DNA of 64,000 nt. It comes from Colwellia polaris. Its GTDB lineage: Bacteria > Pseudomonadota > Gammaproteobacteria > Enterobacterales > Alteromonadaceae. The stretch spans positions 1-64,000 of the forward strand of contig NZ_NBOE01000014.1 in assembly GCF_002104515.1 (NCBI RefSeq), written 5' to 3'. The notes below the pieces were generated by a model. The model saw only the letters and a program-made list of their open reading frames with translations, searched no databases and was not told the DNA's origin. Below are positions 20,834 through 29,386 of the stretch, one piece after another. Both the position numbers and the translations under genes were made by a program. Numbering within the stretch: the stretch's first letter is position 1; every line of letters starts with the position of its first letter.

Positions 20834-20845
20834 GTACATGTGTAC
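20834..20845 (+). promoter_or_regulatory. Candidate FabR operator
   Basis: GTACA-TG-TGTAC, an inverted repeat with 5-bp perfect arms embedded in a longer imperfect dyad (AGCGTACA / TGTACACC), begins 4 bp after the -10 element. A repressor here would cover the transcription start. The match to FabR/DesT-type operators is from general knowledge of the GTACA-type palindrome. Confidence 0.65.
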
Positions 20846-20887
20846 ACCGAAACATGTTTTGGTGCTTAAGCCCTAGATGGATAATTA

Positions 20888-22006
20888 ATGAAAAAACCAC
20901 CTATTATTTGGTTAAATGTATTTGTATTTAGCATTACCTTCTTATTCGCTGTTATCGCAGTTCCTTATCGTGCATTTACTCATGGCTTTGATGCGACTGA
21001 AATTACTGCCGCTATAATTTGCTTTATATATTGTGGCATGTCGATTACTGCGGGCTATCACCGTCTTTGGTCGCATAGAACTTACCAAGCTCATTGGTCT
21101 TTAAGATTAATTTACGCTTTAGGTGGTGCATTCGCATTACAAAATAGTGCTTTACATTGGTCTTCGGATCACCGTATTCATCATAAACATGTTGATAAAA
21201 ACCATGTTGACCCTTACTCAGCAAAAATGGGTTTTTGGCATTCACACATAGGTTGGATGTTAAGAGATCATCAACCTAAGCAATATAACGACTACAGCAA
21301 TGTCCGCGATTTACAAAAAGACGCTATTGTTGTTTGGCAGCATAAACATTATTTATTACTGACCATTTTAATGAACTTTGGCGTGCCTATTCTATTTGGT
21401 TTATGGCACGGCGATATGATCAACAGTTTATTGTTACTTGGCTTTTTACGTTTAGTGCTAAGCCATCATACGACCTTCTTTATTAACTCGTTAGCGCACA
21501 TCTGGGGTAAGCAAACCTACACAGATAAAAACACCGCGCGTGATAATGGTGTATTAGCGTTTTTCACTTTTGGCGAAGGCTATCATAACTATCATCACAT
21601 TTTTGAGAATGACTACCGTAACGGTATTCGCTGGTGGCACTTTGACCCTACGAAATGGTTAATTAAAGGTTGTGAGCACTTAAAACTTACGTCAAAGTTA
21701 CGAGTAACACCTGAAGATAAAATTGAAAAAGCCCGTTTATCCATGATCTTACTTCGTAGCCAACAGAAAATAGCAGCTCACCCTGATGCGGAGCAACGCT
21801 TAGAAAGGCTACAACATGAGTATGATGAACTTATTCATAAAGTTAATGAGTTTTATGCAGTGCGTAAAGCCTTACTGGCTAGTAAGCGTGACCAGTTAAT
21901 GGCTGATGTTGAGAACTCTGAAGTTATGGCGCAATATCAAGAAATTAAGCGTCGATTAGCTGAGCAACAACGCAGCTGGCAAAAAATGGTAGAAAAACTC
22001 GCGTAA
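20888..22006 (+). CDS. Membrane fatty acyl desaturase (delta-9 type)
   Basis: This di-iron membrane enzyme inserts a cis double bond into acyl chains, probably as acyl-CoA, to keep membranes fluid in the cold. All three histidine boxes are present: HRLWSH (residues 58-63), HRIHH (95-99) and HNYHH (233-237), between hydrophobic segments. At 372 residues it is typical, but the last 90 or so (about 280-372) form a charged, coiled-coil-like tail beyond the catalytic core. It is divergent from fabR, and its promoter carries a FabR-type palindrome. A GATGGA upstream of the ATG serves as a modest ribosome-binding site. Confidence 0.92.
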   Translation: MKKPPIIWLNVFVFSITFLFAVIAVPYRAFTHGFDATEITAAIICFIYCGMSITAGYHRLWSHRTYQAHWSLRLIYALGGAFALQNSALHWSSDHRIHHKHVDKNHVDPYSAKMGFWHSHIGWMLRDHQPKQYNDYSNVRDLQKDAIVVWQHKHYLLLTILMNFGVPILFGLWHGDMINSLLLLGFLRLVLSHHTTFFINSLAHIWGKQTYTDKNTARDNGVLAFFTFGEGYHNYHHIFENDYRNGIRWWHFDPTKWLIKGCEHLKLTSKLRVTPEDKIEKARLSMILLRSQQKIAAHPDAEQRLERLQHEYDELIHKVNEFYAVRKALLASKRDQLMADVENSEVMAQYQEIKRRLAEQQRSWQKMVEKLA

Positions 22007-22030
22007 AAACAGTACCAATACAGTGCCGAT

Positions 22031-22062
22031 ATACCAATTGAATGCATTAATTCAATTGGTAT
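22031..22062. repeat. Intergenic palindrome of the ATACCAATTG type
   Basis: A 13-bp perfect inverted repeat, ATACCAATTGAAT / ATTCAATTGGTAT, with a 6-nt loop lies 24 bp after the desaturase stop. No T-tract follows, so it looks more like a dispersed intergenic palindrome than a terminator. A half copy (ATACCAATTGA) occurs near 55288. Confidence 0.6.
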
Positions 22063-22068
22063 TAGATT

Positions 22069-22107
22069 TAATTCCTGCTAAAATTTTTACTATTGAAGCA
22101 GGAATTA
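22069..22107. promoter_or_regulatory. Inverted repeat in the sthA leader
   Basis: TAATTCCTGCT (22069-22079) and AGCAGGAATTA (22097-22107) form 11-bp perfect arms around a 17-bp AT-rich spacer, ending 12 bp before the TTG start and just before the AAAGGG ribosome-binding site. It could be an operator or an RNA hairpin abutting the ribosome-binding site. Confidence 0.5.
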
Positions 22108-22119
22108 AAGGGTTAACCG

Positions 22120-23562
22120 TTGAGTAAACAAGCAAAAGCCGAAACTAAGAAAGCAAAAAGTAAAACTAAAAGCTACGATTTCGATGCCATTATAATAGGC
22201 ACAGGCCCTGGCGGTGAAGGCGCAGCCATGAACTTAGCCAAACGAGATAAGCGAGTTGCTATTATTGAACGCTATCATCACGTTGGCGGCGGCTGTACTC
22301 ATTGGGGTACTATTCCATCAAAAGCTTTGCGACAATCTGTAAGCAGATTAATCGAATATAACTCAAATCCTTTGTTCAATGCTGGACAGAATGCTAAAGA
22401 ATTAACCTTTCAAGATATTTTAGGCCATGCTTCGGCAGTTATTCGCAAGCAAGTAAATTTGCGTAGTGGCTTTTATAATCGCAACCAAGTTGAACACTAT
22501 TACGGCGAAGCTTCATTTGTTGATGCTAATACCATTCAAGTACTGCGCGCTGATGGTACCATTGACACCATAACAGCAAAACAAGTTGTTATTGCAACTG
22601 GTTCACGCCCATATCAACCTGACGATGTCGACTTTTCTCACCCAAGGGTTTATGACTCTGACAGCATATTGTCATTAGAACATTCTCCACGCCAAATTAT
22701 TATTTACGGCGCTGGTGTTATTGGTAGTGAATACGCCTGTATTTTTCGCGGCTTAGGGGTCAAGGTAGATTTGATCAATACCCGTGATCGCTTGTTATCA
22801 TTTTTAGATGATGAAATGTCAGACTCGTTAAGTTATCACCTATGGAACAACGGTGTTGTTATTCGCCACGGTGAGCAAATTGAACGCGTAGAAACAAATG
22901 AAGACAGTGTTATTGTGCATTTAGAGTCAGGCAAAAAAATGCGAGCAGACTGTTTATTGTTTGCAAATGGTCGCACAGGTAATACTGCTGACTTAAAACT
23001 AGAAAATGCCGGGTTAAAAGCTGACGGGCGTGGACAATTAAAAGTTAACGATTCATACCAAACTGAAGTTGAGAGTATATATGCTGTAGGTGACGTTATT
23101 GGCTACCCAAGTTTAGCCAGCGCAGCGTTTGACCAAGGTAGAATTTGTGCCAGTGCAATGCTTGATAGCGAATGCAAAACAAAACTGACTGTTGATATAC
23201 CTACCGGCATTTATACTATTCCAGAGATAAGCTCGGTGGGTAAAACCGAGCAAGAGCTAACCGAAGCTAAAATTCCTTATGAAGTTGGTCGCGCACAGTT
23301 TAAACATTTAGCACGCGCACAAATTTCGAATAATTTAGTCGGCTCATTAAAAATACTTTTCCATCGTGAAACCAAAGAAATATTAGGTATTCATTGTTTT
23401 GGTGAGAATGCTGCCGAAATTATTCATATCGGTCAGGCGATTATGCAACAAACCAATGGTGGCAATACCATTGAATATTTCGTTGAAACAACGTTTAACT
23501 ACCCAACCATGGCTGAAGCCTTCAGGGTAGCGGCATTAAACGGATTAAACCGGTTGTTTTAA
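22120..23562 (+). CDS. sthA: Soluble pyridine nucleotide transhydrogenase SthA
   Basis: SthA transfers hydride between NADPH and NAD+ and so balances the two cofactor pools; it is an FAD flavoprotein of the cytoplasm. The 480-residue product carries the FAD fingerprint [15 protein letters not shown], the block [16 protein letters not shown] (only one cysteine, as expected for SthA, which lacks the redox disulfide of lipoamide dehydrogenase), an NAD(P)-binding [10 protein letters not shown], and the C-terminal dimerisation region. The start is TTG, preceded by AAAGGG. An N-terminal lysine-rich extension of about 15 residues precedes the FAD domain. The gene is linked to fabR and trmA as in E. 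coli. Confidence 0.95.
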   Translation: MSKQAKAETKKAKSKTKSYDFDAIIIGTGPGGEGAAMNLAKRDKRVAIIERYHHVGGGCTHWGTIPSKALRQSVSRLIEYNSNPLFNAGQNAKELTFQDILGHASAVIRKQVNLRSGFYNRNQVEHYYGEASFVDANTIQVLRADGTIDTITAKQVVIATGSRPYQPDDVDFSHPRVYDSDSILSLEHSPRQIIIYGAGVIGSEYACIFRGLGVKVDLINTRDRLLSFLDDEMSDSLSYHLWNNGVVIRHGEQIERVETNEDSVIVHLESGKKMRADCLLFANGRTGNTADLKLENAGLKADGRGQLKVNDSYQTEVESIYAVGDVIGYPSLASAAFDQGRICASAMLDSECKTKLTVDIPTGIYTIPEISSVGKTEQELTEAKIPYEVGRAQFKHLARAQISNNLVGSLKILFHRETKEILGIHCFGENAAEIIHIGQAIMQQTNGGNTIEYFVETTFNYPTMAEAFRVAALNGLNRLF

Positions 23563-23570
23563 ATAAATAT

Positions 23571-23605
23571 AAAAGGGCAAGGTTATGAATAACCTTGCCC
23601 TTTTT
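23571..23605 (+). terminator. Terminator of sthA
   Basis: The stem AAAAGGGCAAGGTTA pairs with TAACCTTGCCCTTTT around a TGAA loop and runs into a T-tract. It begins 9 bp after the sthA stop codon. Confidence 0.92.
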
Positions 23606-23639
23606 ACTGTCTGAATTTTGAAAATTAACCGGAGTTAAA

Positions 23640-24131
23640 ATGAAATATAGTTTACTCGTAGCTCTGTGCGTTTTTGCAATGCCAAGCTTTGCAAAAGACA
23701 GTTTTAGCATTTATTTAGTACGTCATGCTGAAAAGCAAGCGGTAAAAGAAGATCCTAAATTAACGCCTTGTGGAAAACTAAGAGCTAGGCAAATTGCTAG
23801 CATGCTAGAACACACAAACATAAAACATGTTTACAGTACTGCCTATCAACGCACTATGGCAACCGCAACGCCTTTTTCTTTACAGAAAAACTTGCCAATA
23901 AAACAGTATGCACCGGCTAAATTAGAACAATTTGCCCAACAATTACTACAACAAAAAGAAAATGTTTTAGTGGTAGGTCACAGCAACACCACACCACAAT
24001 TAGCGGCATTGCTTAGTGATCTAAAAGTGCCAAACATAACCGAGAAAGCGTACCGCAACCTATACCAAATTCAGGTTAGCGAAAGTGGTAAAACCTTAAC
24101 ACTGCTAACTCAACCATTAACCTGTCGTTAA
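23640..24131 (+). CDS. Secreted histidine phosphatase family protein
   Basis: This 163-residue protein has a signal peptide (about residues 1-18, ending PSFAK) and a phosphoglycerate-mutase-like fold. The phosphate-binding RHG-type motif is present as LVRHAEK and the second catalytic histidine as VVGHSNT. It is shorter than sugar-phosphate mutases and resembles small exported histidine phosphatases; the substrate is unknown. The preceding ACCGGAG is a good ribosome-binding site. The 3' end converges with the lipoprotein gene 22 bp downstream. Confidence 0.85.
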   Translation: MKYSLLVALCVFAMPSFAKDSFSIYLVRHAEKQAVKEDPKLTPCGKLRARQIASMLEHTNIKHVYSTAYQRTMATATPFSLQKNLPIKQYAPAKLEQFAQQLLQQKENVLVVGHSNTTPQLAALLSDLKVPNITEKAYRNLYQIQVSESGKTLTLLTQPLTCR

Positions 24132-24153
24132 TCAGCCTGTACTAAGCTTACTG

Positions 24154-24636
24154 CTACATATCAGCTTCTTTTACTTTATTACCTGGGCTGATTAGTTCAA
24201 TATCGGTAATAGTAAAAGGTGTGCCCCACTGTTGAATGGTCATTACATTTTTAACTTTGCCTTTAATGCGAACAACAGCACCATTTTGGGCAAATTCTTT
24301 CGCCATATTCATCGGTAATATTTTCTGACCAGAGTCAGTAATAATTCCGTAAAAGCCGCCTTCTAAATTTAAAAACTGCACGCGTCCACGTTGCCAGTCA
24401 CTAAAATCGTCTTTTAATTTTTGTTTTACTTCTGTCATTTTATCGTCTGTTAATGTTGGCGTAGCAACGAGTTTAGTCGCCGCTTGCTCAGGTGAACTTT
24501 CCTGCTCTTGTTTTACCAATTCTTTAGCCGCTTTGTCTGTTGCATTATCAGCTTTGTTGTCAGTTGAACTGCTACCGCAAGCACTAAGGGCTAAAGTGAT
24601 CAGTAATGTTGATAATATTTTTTTGTTGTTAGTCAT
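24154..24636 (-). CDS. OB-fold lipoprotein of unknown function
   Basis: The 160-residue product has a lipoprotein signal ending in LSAC, so it should be lipidated and periplasm-facing. A low-complexity Glu/Ala/Asp/Lys linker follows, then a beta-rich C-terminal domain (about 75-155: GRVQFLNLEGGFYGIITD, then VVRIKGKVKNVMTI) resembling bacterial OB-fold proteins. The frame also has an ATG four codons earlier (24648), but the start used here has GGATAG at a proper distance. No partner is suggested by the convergent phosphatase or by hemE. Confidence 0.75.
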   Translation of the reverse strand: MTNNKKILSTLLITLALSACGSSSTDNKADNATDKAAKELVKQEQESSPEQAATKLVATPTLTDDKMTEVKQKLKDDFSDWQRGRVQFLNLEGGFYGIITDSGQKILPMNMAKEFAQNGAVVRIKGKVKNVMTIQQWGTPFTITDIELISPGNKVKEADM

Positions 24637-24756
24637 TCTACTATCCATTTAATGTCTGTTTCTGCTTCAAGCATACCTTAATATAAAAGTAATATATAGA
24701 TTATCTACTACCAACTATTTTTTAGAAAATATCAATTACATCAATATCTCAGGCAT

Positions 24757-24780
24757 AAAAAAAGGAGCTTTAAGCTCCTT
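24757..24780 (-). terminator. Terminator of hemE
   Basis: The hairpin AAGGAGC / GCTCCTT (24762-24780) is followed on the minus strand by a seven-T tract, 63 bp beyond the hemE stop codon. Confidence 0.85.
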
Positions 24781-24843
24781 CTAATTGGTTATCAGCGGTA
24801 AATCGTAATACCAATAACCTATGTTTTTAACGCCAGCAACTAC

Positions 24844-25914
24844 TTATAAGTGATATGGCTTACTTAAACGGTGCACTGACTCAATAAAATGGCCAGCATG
24901 GTCTGGATTTACATCAGGGTGTATACCATGACCTAAGTTAAATACATGGCCAGTACCACCTTCACCAAAGCCTGACAGTATTTTTGAAACTTCTTGTTCA
25001 ATACGTGGCTTAGGAGCGTATAACATTGATGGGTCCATATTGCCTTGTAAAGCAACCTTATCACCAACGCGCGCTTTAGCGTTTTCAATATCGATAGTCC
25101 AATCAAGACCAACAGCATCACAACCGGTTGCGGCAATATCTTCTAACCACATACCACCGTTTTTAGTAAACAAGGTTACCGGAACTTTACGGCCATCGTT
25201 ATGACGCGTTAAGCCATCAACAATCTTTGCCATATACTGCAACGAAAACTCTTTGTAGTCTCTTGGAGACAAAACGCCACCCCAAGTATCAAATACCATT
25301 ACCGATTGCGCACCAGCAGCTATTTGAGCATTCAAATATAAAATTACCGAGTCTGCTAGTTTGTCTAACAACATGTGTAAAATTTGCGGCTCTGCAAACA
25401 TCATTTTTTTGATCTTAGTAAAGGCCTTTGAACTGCCTCCTTCGATCATATATGTTGCTAATGTCCACGGGCTACCTGAAAAGCCAATAAGTGGTACATC
25501 ACCATTTAAGGTTTTCTTAATCGTACGAACCGCATTCATTACATATTGCAATTCGCCTTCAGGATCTGGAATACCAATTTTTTCAACGTCAGCTTTACAT
25601 GTAATTGGACGTTCAAATTTAGGGCCTTCACCTGTTTCAAAATATAAGCCTAAACCCATAGCATCAGGAATAGTTAAAATATCGCTGAATAAAATGGCAG
25701 CATCAAGTGGAAAACGACGTAATGGCTGAATAGTAACTTCACAAGCTAAATCAGCATCGCGACACACTGACATAAAGTCGCCAGCACCTTTGCGTACTTC
25801 GCGATATTCAGGCAAGTAACGTCCTGCTTGGCGCATCATCCATACAGGAGTGTAATCAACAGGTTCGCGCAAAAGTGCACGTAAATACGTATCGTTCTTT
25901 AATTCAGTCATCAA
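24844..25914 (-). CDS. hemE: Uroporphyrinogen decarboxylase HemE
   Basis: HemE decarboxylates the four acetate side chains of uroporphyrinogen III to give coproporphyrinogen III in haem synthesis. The 356-residue product has the family signature [16 protein letters not shown] near the N-terminus (the arginines bind substrate carboxylates), the second signature [17 protein letters not shown], and the conserved [11 protein letters not shown] block near the C-terminus. It is a single gene with its own promoter and terminator. Confidence 0.97.
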   Translation of the reverse strand: MMTELKNDTYLRALLREPVDYTPVWMMRQAGRYLPEYREVRKGAGDFMSVCRDADLACEVTIQPLRRFPLDAAILFSDILTIPDAMGLGLYFETGEGPKFERPITCKADVEKIGIPDPEGELQYVMNAVRTIKKTLNGDVPLIGFSGSPWTLATYMIEGGSSKAFTKIKKMMFAEPQILHMLLDKLADSVILYLNAQIAAGAQSVMVFDTWGGVLSPRDYKEFSLQYMAKIVDGLTRHNDGRKVPVTLFTKNGGMWLEDIAATGCDAVGLDWTIDIENAKARVGDKVALQGNMDPSMLYAPKPRIEQEVSKILSGFGEGGTGHVFNLGHGIHPDVNPDHAGHFIESVHRLSKPYHL

Positions 25915-25928
25915 AAATCTTCTCCGCT

Positions 25929-25956
25929 ATAATATGCGCGCATTCTAACACTTCAA
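25929..25956 (-). promoter_or_regulatory. Promoter of hemE
   Basis: On the minus strand, TTGAAG (25956-25951) and TATTAT (25934-25929) are 16 bp apart, with a very short leader to the ATG at 25914 that contains GGAGAAG. Confidence 0.55.
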
Positions 25957-26291
25957 ATTTTATTGATCTATCTCCCATATCAAATCTGCCCATACTAAAA
26001 GTGTGAAGAACGTATTTTTTGATGAAATATTCACTATTTCTAACTTATTGGGAAAAGTCACTACATGAATCGCTTAGTTCGGCTCAATTGTAACCAAGAA
26101 GGCACATTAACATTTCAATTAAATTGCATTAAAACGACAATAAAATAAAAAATTTAATTTTTTTCAAAAATAATTTATTTTATTTCAAGGCAAATATTAA
26201 CTAAAAATTAACATAAGAGACTAATAAACATACAAATTATTCATCAAGTGGTTAACCAGAAGTGTGTATTTAACCCATAAAGGCAACACCT

Positions 26292-26330
26292 AAAAAACCA
26301 CCATTACCTTATGATATTTAATGGTTTTTT
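26292..26330. terminator. Bidirectional terminator-like hairpin in the hemE upstream gap
   Basis: The run AAAAAACC..ATTA pairs with TAATGGTTTTTT, with a 3-nt bulge in the left arm, giving an A-tract on one side and a T-tract on the other. No gene is seen between the hemE promoter and this hairpin (25957-26291), so the terminated transcript is unknown; a small RNA is possible. Confidence 0.45.
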
Positions 26331-26485
26331 GTGTTTTACCACACAACTCTTAAAGAATAAAAATTAACTATAAATTGCAAAAATTACGCTCTGTGCTGTT
26401 AAAGCCTAAAAACCTGACTAAATAGTGGGTAATTAAGCGCAAGTTATACGAACATTTTCGTGGAATATATGCTCTATTAAAGTTG

Positions 26486-26514
26486 TTGCACCAGTAAAAA
26501 GCCTTTGCTATAAA
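26486..26514 (+). promoter_or_regulatory. Promoter of the predicted small RNA
   Basis: TTGCAC (26486-26491) and TATAAA (26509-26514) are separated by exactly 17 bp. Transcription would begin near 26521. Confidence 0.6.
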
Positions 26515-26520
26515 TATTCC

Positions 26521-26625
26521 GCGCTAAAGAAAAACAATAATAAAAATAAAGAAATAAATAAAAAGAAGCTAGTTTACTAGACCACACAGCGAGCATTTCA
26601 AGCCTTACTTCGGTAAGGCTTTTTT
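26521..26625 (+). ncRNA. Predicted small regulatory RNA used as integration site
   Basis: A good promoter is followed by about 105 nt with no coding potential and then a strong intrinsic terminator. The RNA would have an A-rich unstructured 5' half, a small CTAG-TTTA-CTAG hairpin near 26570-26581, a linker, and the terminator stem AGCCTTAC-TTCG-GTAAGGCT. This layout is typical of Hfq-dependent small RNAs. I do not recognise its family. The attL core begins inside the terminator stem, so the integrated element leaves the RNA intact. Confidence 0.55.
26601..26625 (+). terminator. Terminator of the small RNA
   Basis: An 8-bp stem, AGCCTTAC / GTAAGGCT, with a UUCG tetraloop, followed by six Ts. 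Confidence 0.9.
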
Positions 26626-26637
26626 ATTGCCTGAAAT
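26605..26637 (+). repeat. attL core (33-bp direct repeat)
   Basis: The core runs from TTACTTCGG to GCCTGAAAT and covers the loop, right arm and T-tract of the small RNA terminator. It is identical to 36043-36075; the first mismatches lie immediately outside. Confidence 0.88.
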
Positions 26638-26742
26638 AATGTGGTAAGATTAACGGACATTAATTTACAAGGGCTACAGCGCGATTCTTTAATTTTTAGT
26701 ATTAATGGAATTTAACCAAAATTGACCAAAATACACCTTTAA

Positions 26743-26764
26743 AGTATCCCCAGAGTATCCCCAG
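26743..26764 (+). repeat. Tandem 11-bp repeat before the integrase gene
   Basis: AGTATCCCCAG occurs twice in direct contact (26743-26753 and 26754-26764), ending 19 bp before the integrase ATG. Short direct repeats between attL and int are typical of integrase arm-type binding sites; an operator for int is the alternative. Confidence 0.5.
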
Positions 26765-26783
26765 CATTTATAACGGATTAAAA

Positions 26784-28109
26784 ATGTCTAGTCGCTTTAA
26801 CTTCACAATTGCTTCATTAGAGAAAATCACGCTACCAACACAAGGCCGCGCAGAATACCGAGACACTAAAGTACCTGAGCTAACCTTACGGGTTACGGCC
26901 TCTGGGGTTAAATCATTCTCTGTAGCTAAAAAGATTGATGGCAAATATGTCAGGGTTACTTTGGGACGATTTCCTGCCAATACTATTGAACAAGCGAGGA
27001 AAAAGGCTAGAGAGAAAATACTACTACTTGAAAATGGTATTAATCCAACCTCACAAAAAAGAGAGCAACAGCTACAAAACTTAACCACTGTTGATCTTTA
27101 CGAACAATATGAAGAAAACTTCAGAGCTAGAATAAAAGTGGGTGAGCGTAGACTTAAATCGCTAGAAGACTTTAGTCGCACATGGAAACTACACGTAAAA
27201 CCTCGCATTGGTAAATATCGCGCTAAAGAAGTAACTCACGCGATCGCCTTGCGTATAACTGACGATATTAAGGCAAAGTTAACCGCTGGACTTTTTAACG
27301 CCTCTATTGCGCTATTAAGAGCTATGTTTAAATTTGCCGAAAGCCATGAACTAGTTAAAAGTAATCCTTTTTCTGGTATATCTAAGGTTCGCATCGAATC
27401 AAGAACTCGATTTTTAGACAAAGTAGAAATTGCCGCTTTATTTGATTCATTAAATCAAGAGAAGCCAATTTACCAAGATGTTGTTCAAATACTAATTTAC
27501 ACAGGCCAACGTAAAGGTAATGTTTATAGTATGGAATGGGATGAACTAGATCTTGAGCGTGGTGTATGGACTATCCCACATACGAAAACAAAAACTAAAA
27601 CCATTTACCATGCTCAATTAGCAACGCCAGCAATAGAAATACTTAAAAGACGATTAATCAATCACGAACAAAACTTTGATAACTCGCCTTATGTTTTTGC
27701 CACCAAACAACGAGGTAACAAAACAGGCCACTTATCAACTAAAAGTGATATTTCAGGCTATTGGAAAAGAATTATAGAACGAGCAGGTTTAGATAGCACC
27801 GATGCAACTAAGCGAATTACACCGCATACGATGCGAAAAACATTAGCGAGCTGGCAAGCATTAGAAGGTGTCGACCTTTTATCGATATCTAAAAGCCTAG
27901 GCCATTCTGATATTTCGACAACGGCCAAGTCTTATGCTCACTTGTCTGGTGAAACAATTAGAGCAGGTGTACAAAAAGCGACTGATGCATTGCAAATTGC
28001 CAGTGGCCAACTAAAAAGAAACTTAACACCTAAAGAATTGCTGCTTGAAAAAATCAGCAAACTATCTGAAGATGAATGCCTATCAATATTAGACTATTTA
28101 TCAAATTAA
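26784..28109 (+). CDS. int: Tyrosine integrase of the element
   Basis: This 441-residue phage/P4-type site-specific recombinase would integrate and excise the element at the 33-bp core. It has the N-terminal DUF4102-like arm-binding domain (about residues 1-95, containing LTLRVTASGVKSFSVAKKI), a SAM-like core-binding domain (about 100-205) and the catalytic domain. The visible active-site set is Arg in TGQRKGN, His and Arg in HTMRKTLA, His in LGHSDIST, and Tyr in SYAHLSG. It lies 147 bp inside attL, the usual position. A C-terminal extension of about 50 residues follows the catalytic tyrosine. Confidence 0.95.
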   Translation: MSSRFNFTIASLEKITLPTQGRAEYRDTKVPELTLRVTASGVKSFSVAKKIDGKYVRVTLGRFPANTIEQARKKAREKILLLENGINPTSQKREQQLQNLTTVDLYEQYEENFRARIKVGERRLKSLEDFSRTWKLHVKPRIGKYRAKEVTHAIALRITDDIKAKLTAGLFNASIALLRAMFKFAESHELVKSNPFSGISKVRIESRTRFLDKVEIAALFDSLNQEKPIYQDVVQILIYTGQRKGNVYSMEWDELDLERGVWTIPHTKTKTKTIYHAQLATPAIEILKRRLINHEQNFDNSPYVFATKQRGNKTGHLSTKSDISGYWKRIIERAGLDSTDATKRITPHTMRKTLASWQALEGVDLLSISKSLGHSDISTTAKSYAHLSGETIRAGVQKATDALQIASGQLKRNLTPKELLLEKISKLSEDECLSILDYLSN

Positions 28110-28121
28110 AAAGGATTTCGG

Positions 28122-28607
28122 ATGGAACCGATCAGCTCATTACTTTCAGCTTATTTATTATCATTAAGTACCGATATAAGTGGCCATTACCGAGAAAGCG
28201 TAAATTTAGATATTACCCCAATAGTCATTGAATACAAAAATGAGAAAATTTCATTTCAGCACCAACTATGGCGCATTAAAGATGATTCCGTTTGCGCTAC
28301 TTATCAGCAAAATGCGATAAAGTTTTCTTCATGTACTATCAAAGCCAAATCACTTTTTTCAGACATTTGTAACGAATTATCAAGACTTAAAAAACCTAAT
28401 AACACAAAAGCTCAATATAAACGTATGTACTGTAACGCTGCTGTAAAATACAAACCTATGGTCGCATCAATTTCTTCAAATTCAATTTCTAAAGTTTCCT
28501 CACGAGAGAAGAAGTGTAATGAACTGATACTCAAAGCAATGGGTAGTAAAGATAAGAAGCTTCACGCGAAAAAAGATAAGTACTGTCAGGCCTTAAACAG
28601 TAAATAA
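28122..28607 (+). CDS. Unknown element protein, 161 aa
   Basis: I do not recognise this protein. It has no clear signal peptide or membrane segment, six cysteines spread through the sequence, and a lysine-rich, basic C-terminal third (about residues 95-161). It starts 12 bp after the integrase stop behind AAAAGG, so it is probably co-transcribed with int and the following gene. Confidence 0.65.
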   Translation: MEPISSLLSAYLLSLSTDISGHYRESVNLDITPIVIEYKNEKISFQHQLWRIKDDSVCATYQQNAIKFSSCTIKAKSLFSDICNELSRLKKPNNTKAQYKRMYCNAAVKYKPMVASISSNSISKVSSREKKCNELILKAMGSKDKKLHAKKDKYCQALNSK

Positions 28608-28630
28608 AAATTTTAACTAAAGGATATGTT

Positions 28631-29386
28631 GTGACCCCTTCGGAAATCAAACAATCGATTGCACTAGTTCTCCAATCAGATAACAAACCTCAAGCCCTGT
28701 TAAGCATATTCGGTAGTACTAAGAATATGCAGGAACAACTAAGCATTCATGCAAATTCTTTTGTTGAAGAAATTGTCGACGCAACGGCTCAAGTATTTAA
28801 ACCTTTTTTAGAAAAAAATGGCGAATTTCCTGATCGAGAAATAATGGCCAAACTACTCGATGATAGCTTTGAAGCACTCATTCTACATAACGCGAACTCT
28901 GGATATTTTAAAATTGAGCAAGCTAAAGGTGTAATAGGGTTGATAAACCACACTGAAAAAAAATGCCCACTCGCTGCTAAGTATTTTAGATACTCGCTAT
29001 CTTGCTTTCTATTAAAGCTTACTAATGCAGGCAAACAATACTTAGTCCTCGCTATATTAGAGATAGCAAAAGATAGTAATTTTCTTGGTGATATTTTATC
29101 TAGTGCTATTAAGACAGAGGTCAAAAGTAAAAACGCCTCACAAGCAGCTAAAAAAGGAAGCGCTAAACGCTGGGAAGCAAAAGAGAAAACACGTTTATAT
29201 GCTATAGAATTATACCAAAGTAAAAGTTATCAAAATGCGAACCAAGCGACTGATGCTATAACTGAAAATGTATATGACTTTGGTAAAAGTGTTGGTTTTC
29301 ATTTTTCGAGTGTTTTCCAAGCAGGAAAAACAATTTACAAATGGCTCTTAACTTATCAACATGCAACAAACTCAGTTAACGTTTAA
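28631..29386 (+). CDS. Unknown element protein with probable DNA-binding C-terminus, 251 aa
   Basis: The gene starts with GTG behind AAAGGATAT, 23 bp after its neighbour. The N-terminal 160 residues are helical and unassigned. The C-terminal 75 or so contain a basic stretch (QAAKKGSAKRWEAKEKTR) and a pattern ending in IYKWLLTYQ, resembling the helix-turn-helix tails of small phage or plasmid proteins found beside integrases. A role in excision or regulation is inference. It is the last gene of the int-proximal group. Confidence 0.65.
   Translation: MTPSEIKQSIALVLQSDNKPQALLSIFGSTKNMQEQLSIHANSFVEEIVDATAQVFKPFLEKNGEFPDREIMAKLLDDSFEALILHNANSGYFKIEQAKGVIGLINHTEKKCPLAAKYFRYSLSCFLLKLTNAGKQYLVLAILEIAKDSNFLGDILSSAIKTEVKSKNASQAAKKGSAKRWEAKEKTRLYAIELYQSKSYQNANQATDAITENVYDFGKSVGFHFSSVFQAGKTIYKWLLTYQHATNSVNV

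Noticed and set aside
26040-26150. Short plus-strand frame (ATG near 26065) in the hemE upstream gap
   Set aside because: No ribosome-binding site, under 30 codons, and the sequence turns into AT-rich noise.
26605-26637. Integration into a tRNA or tmRNA gene
   Set aside because: No cloverleaf, CCA end or tmRNA tag frame is visible around the core; a promoter and simple terminator support a small RNA instead.
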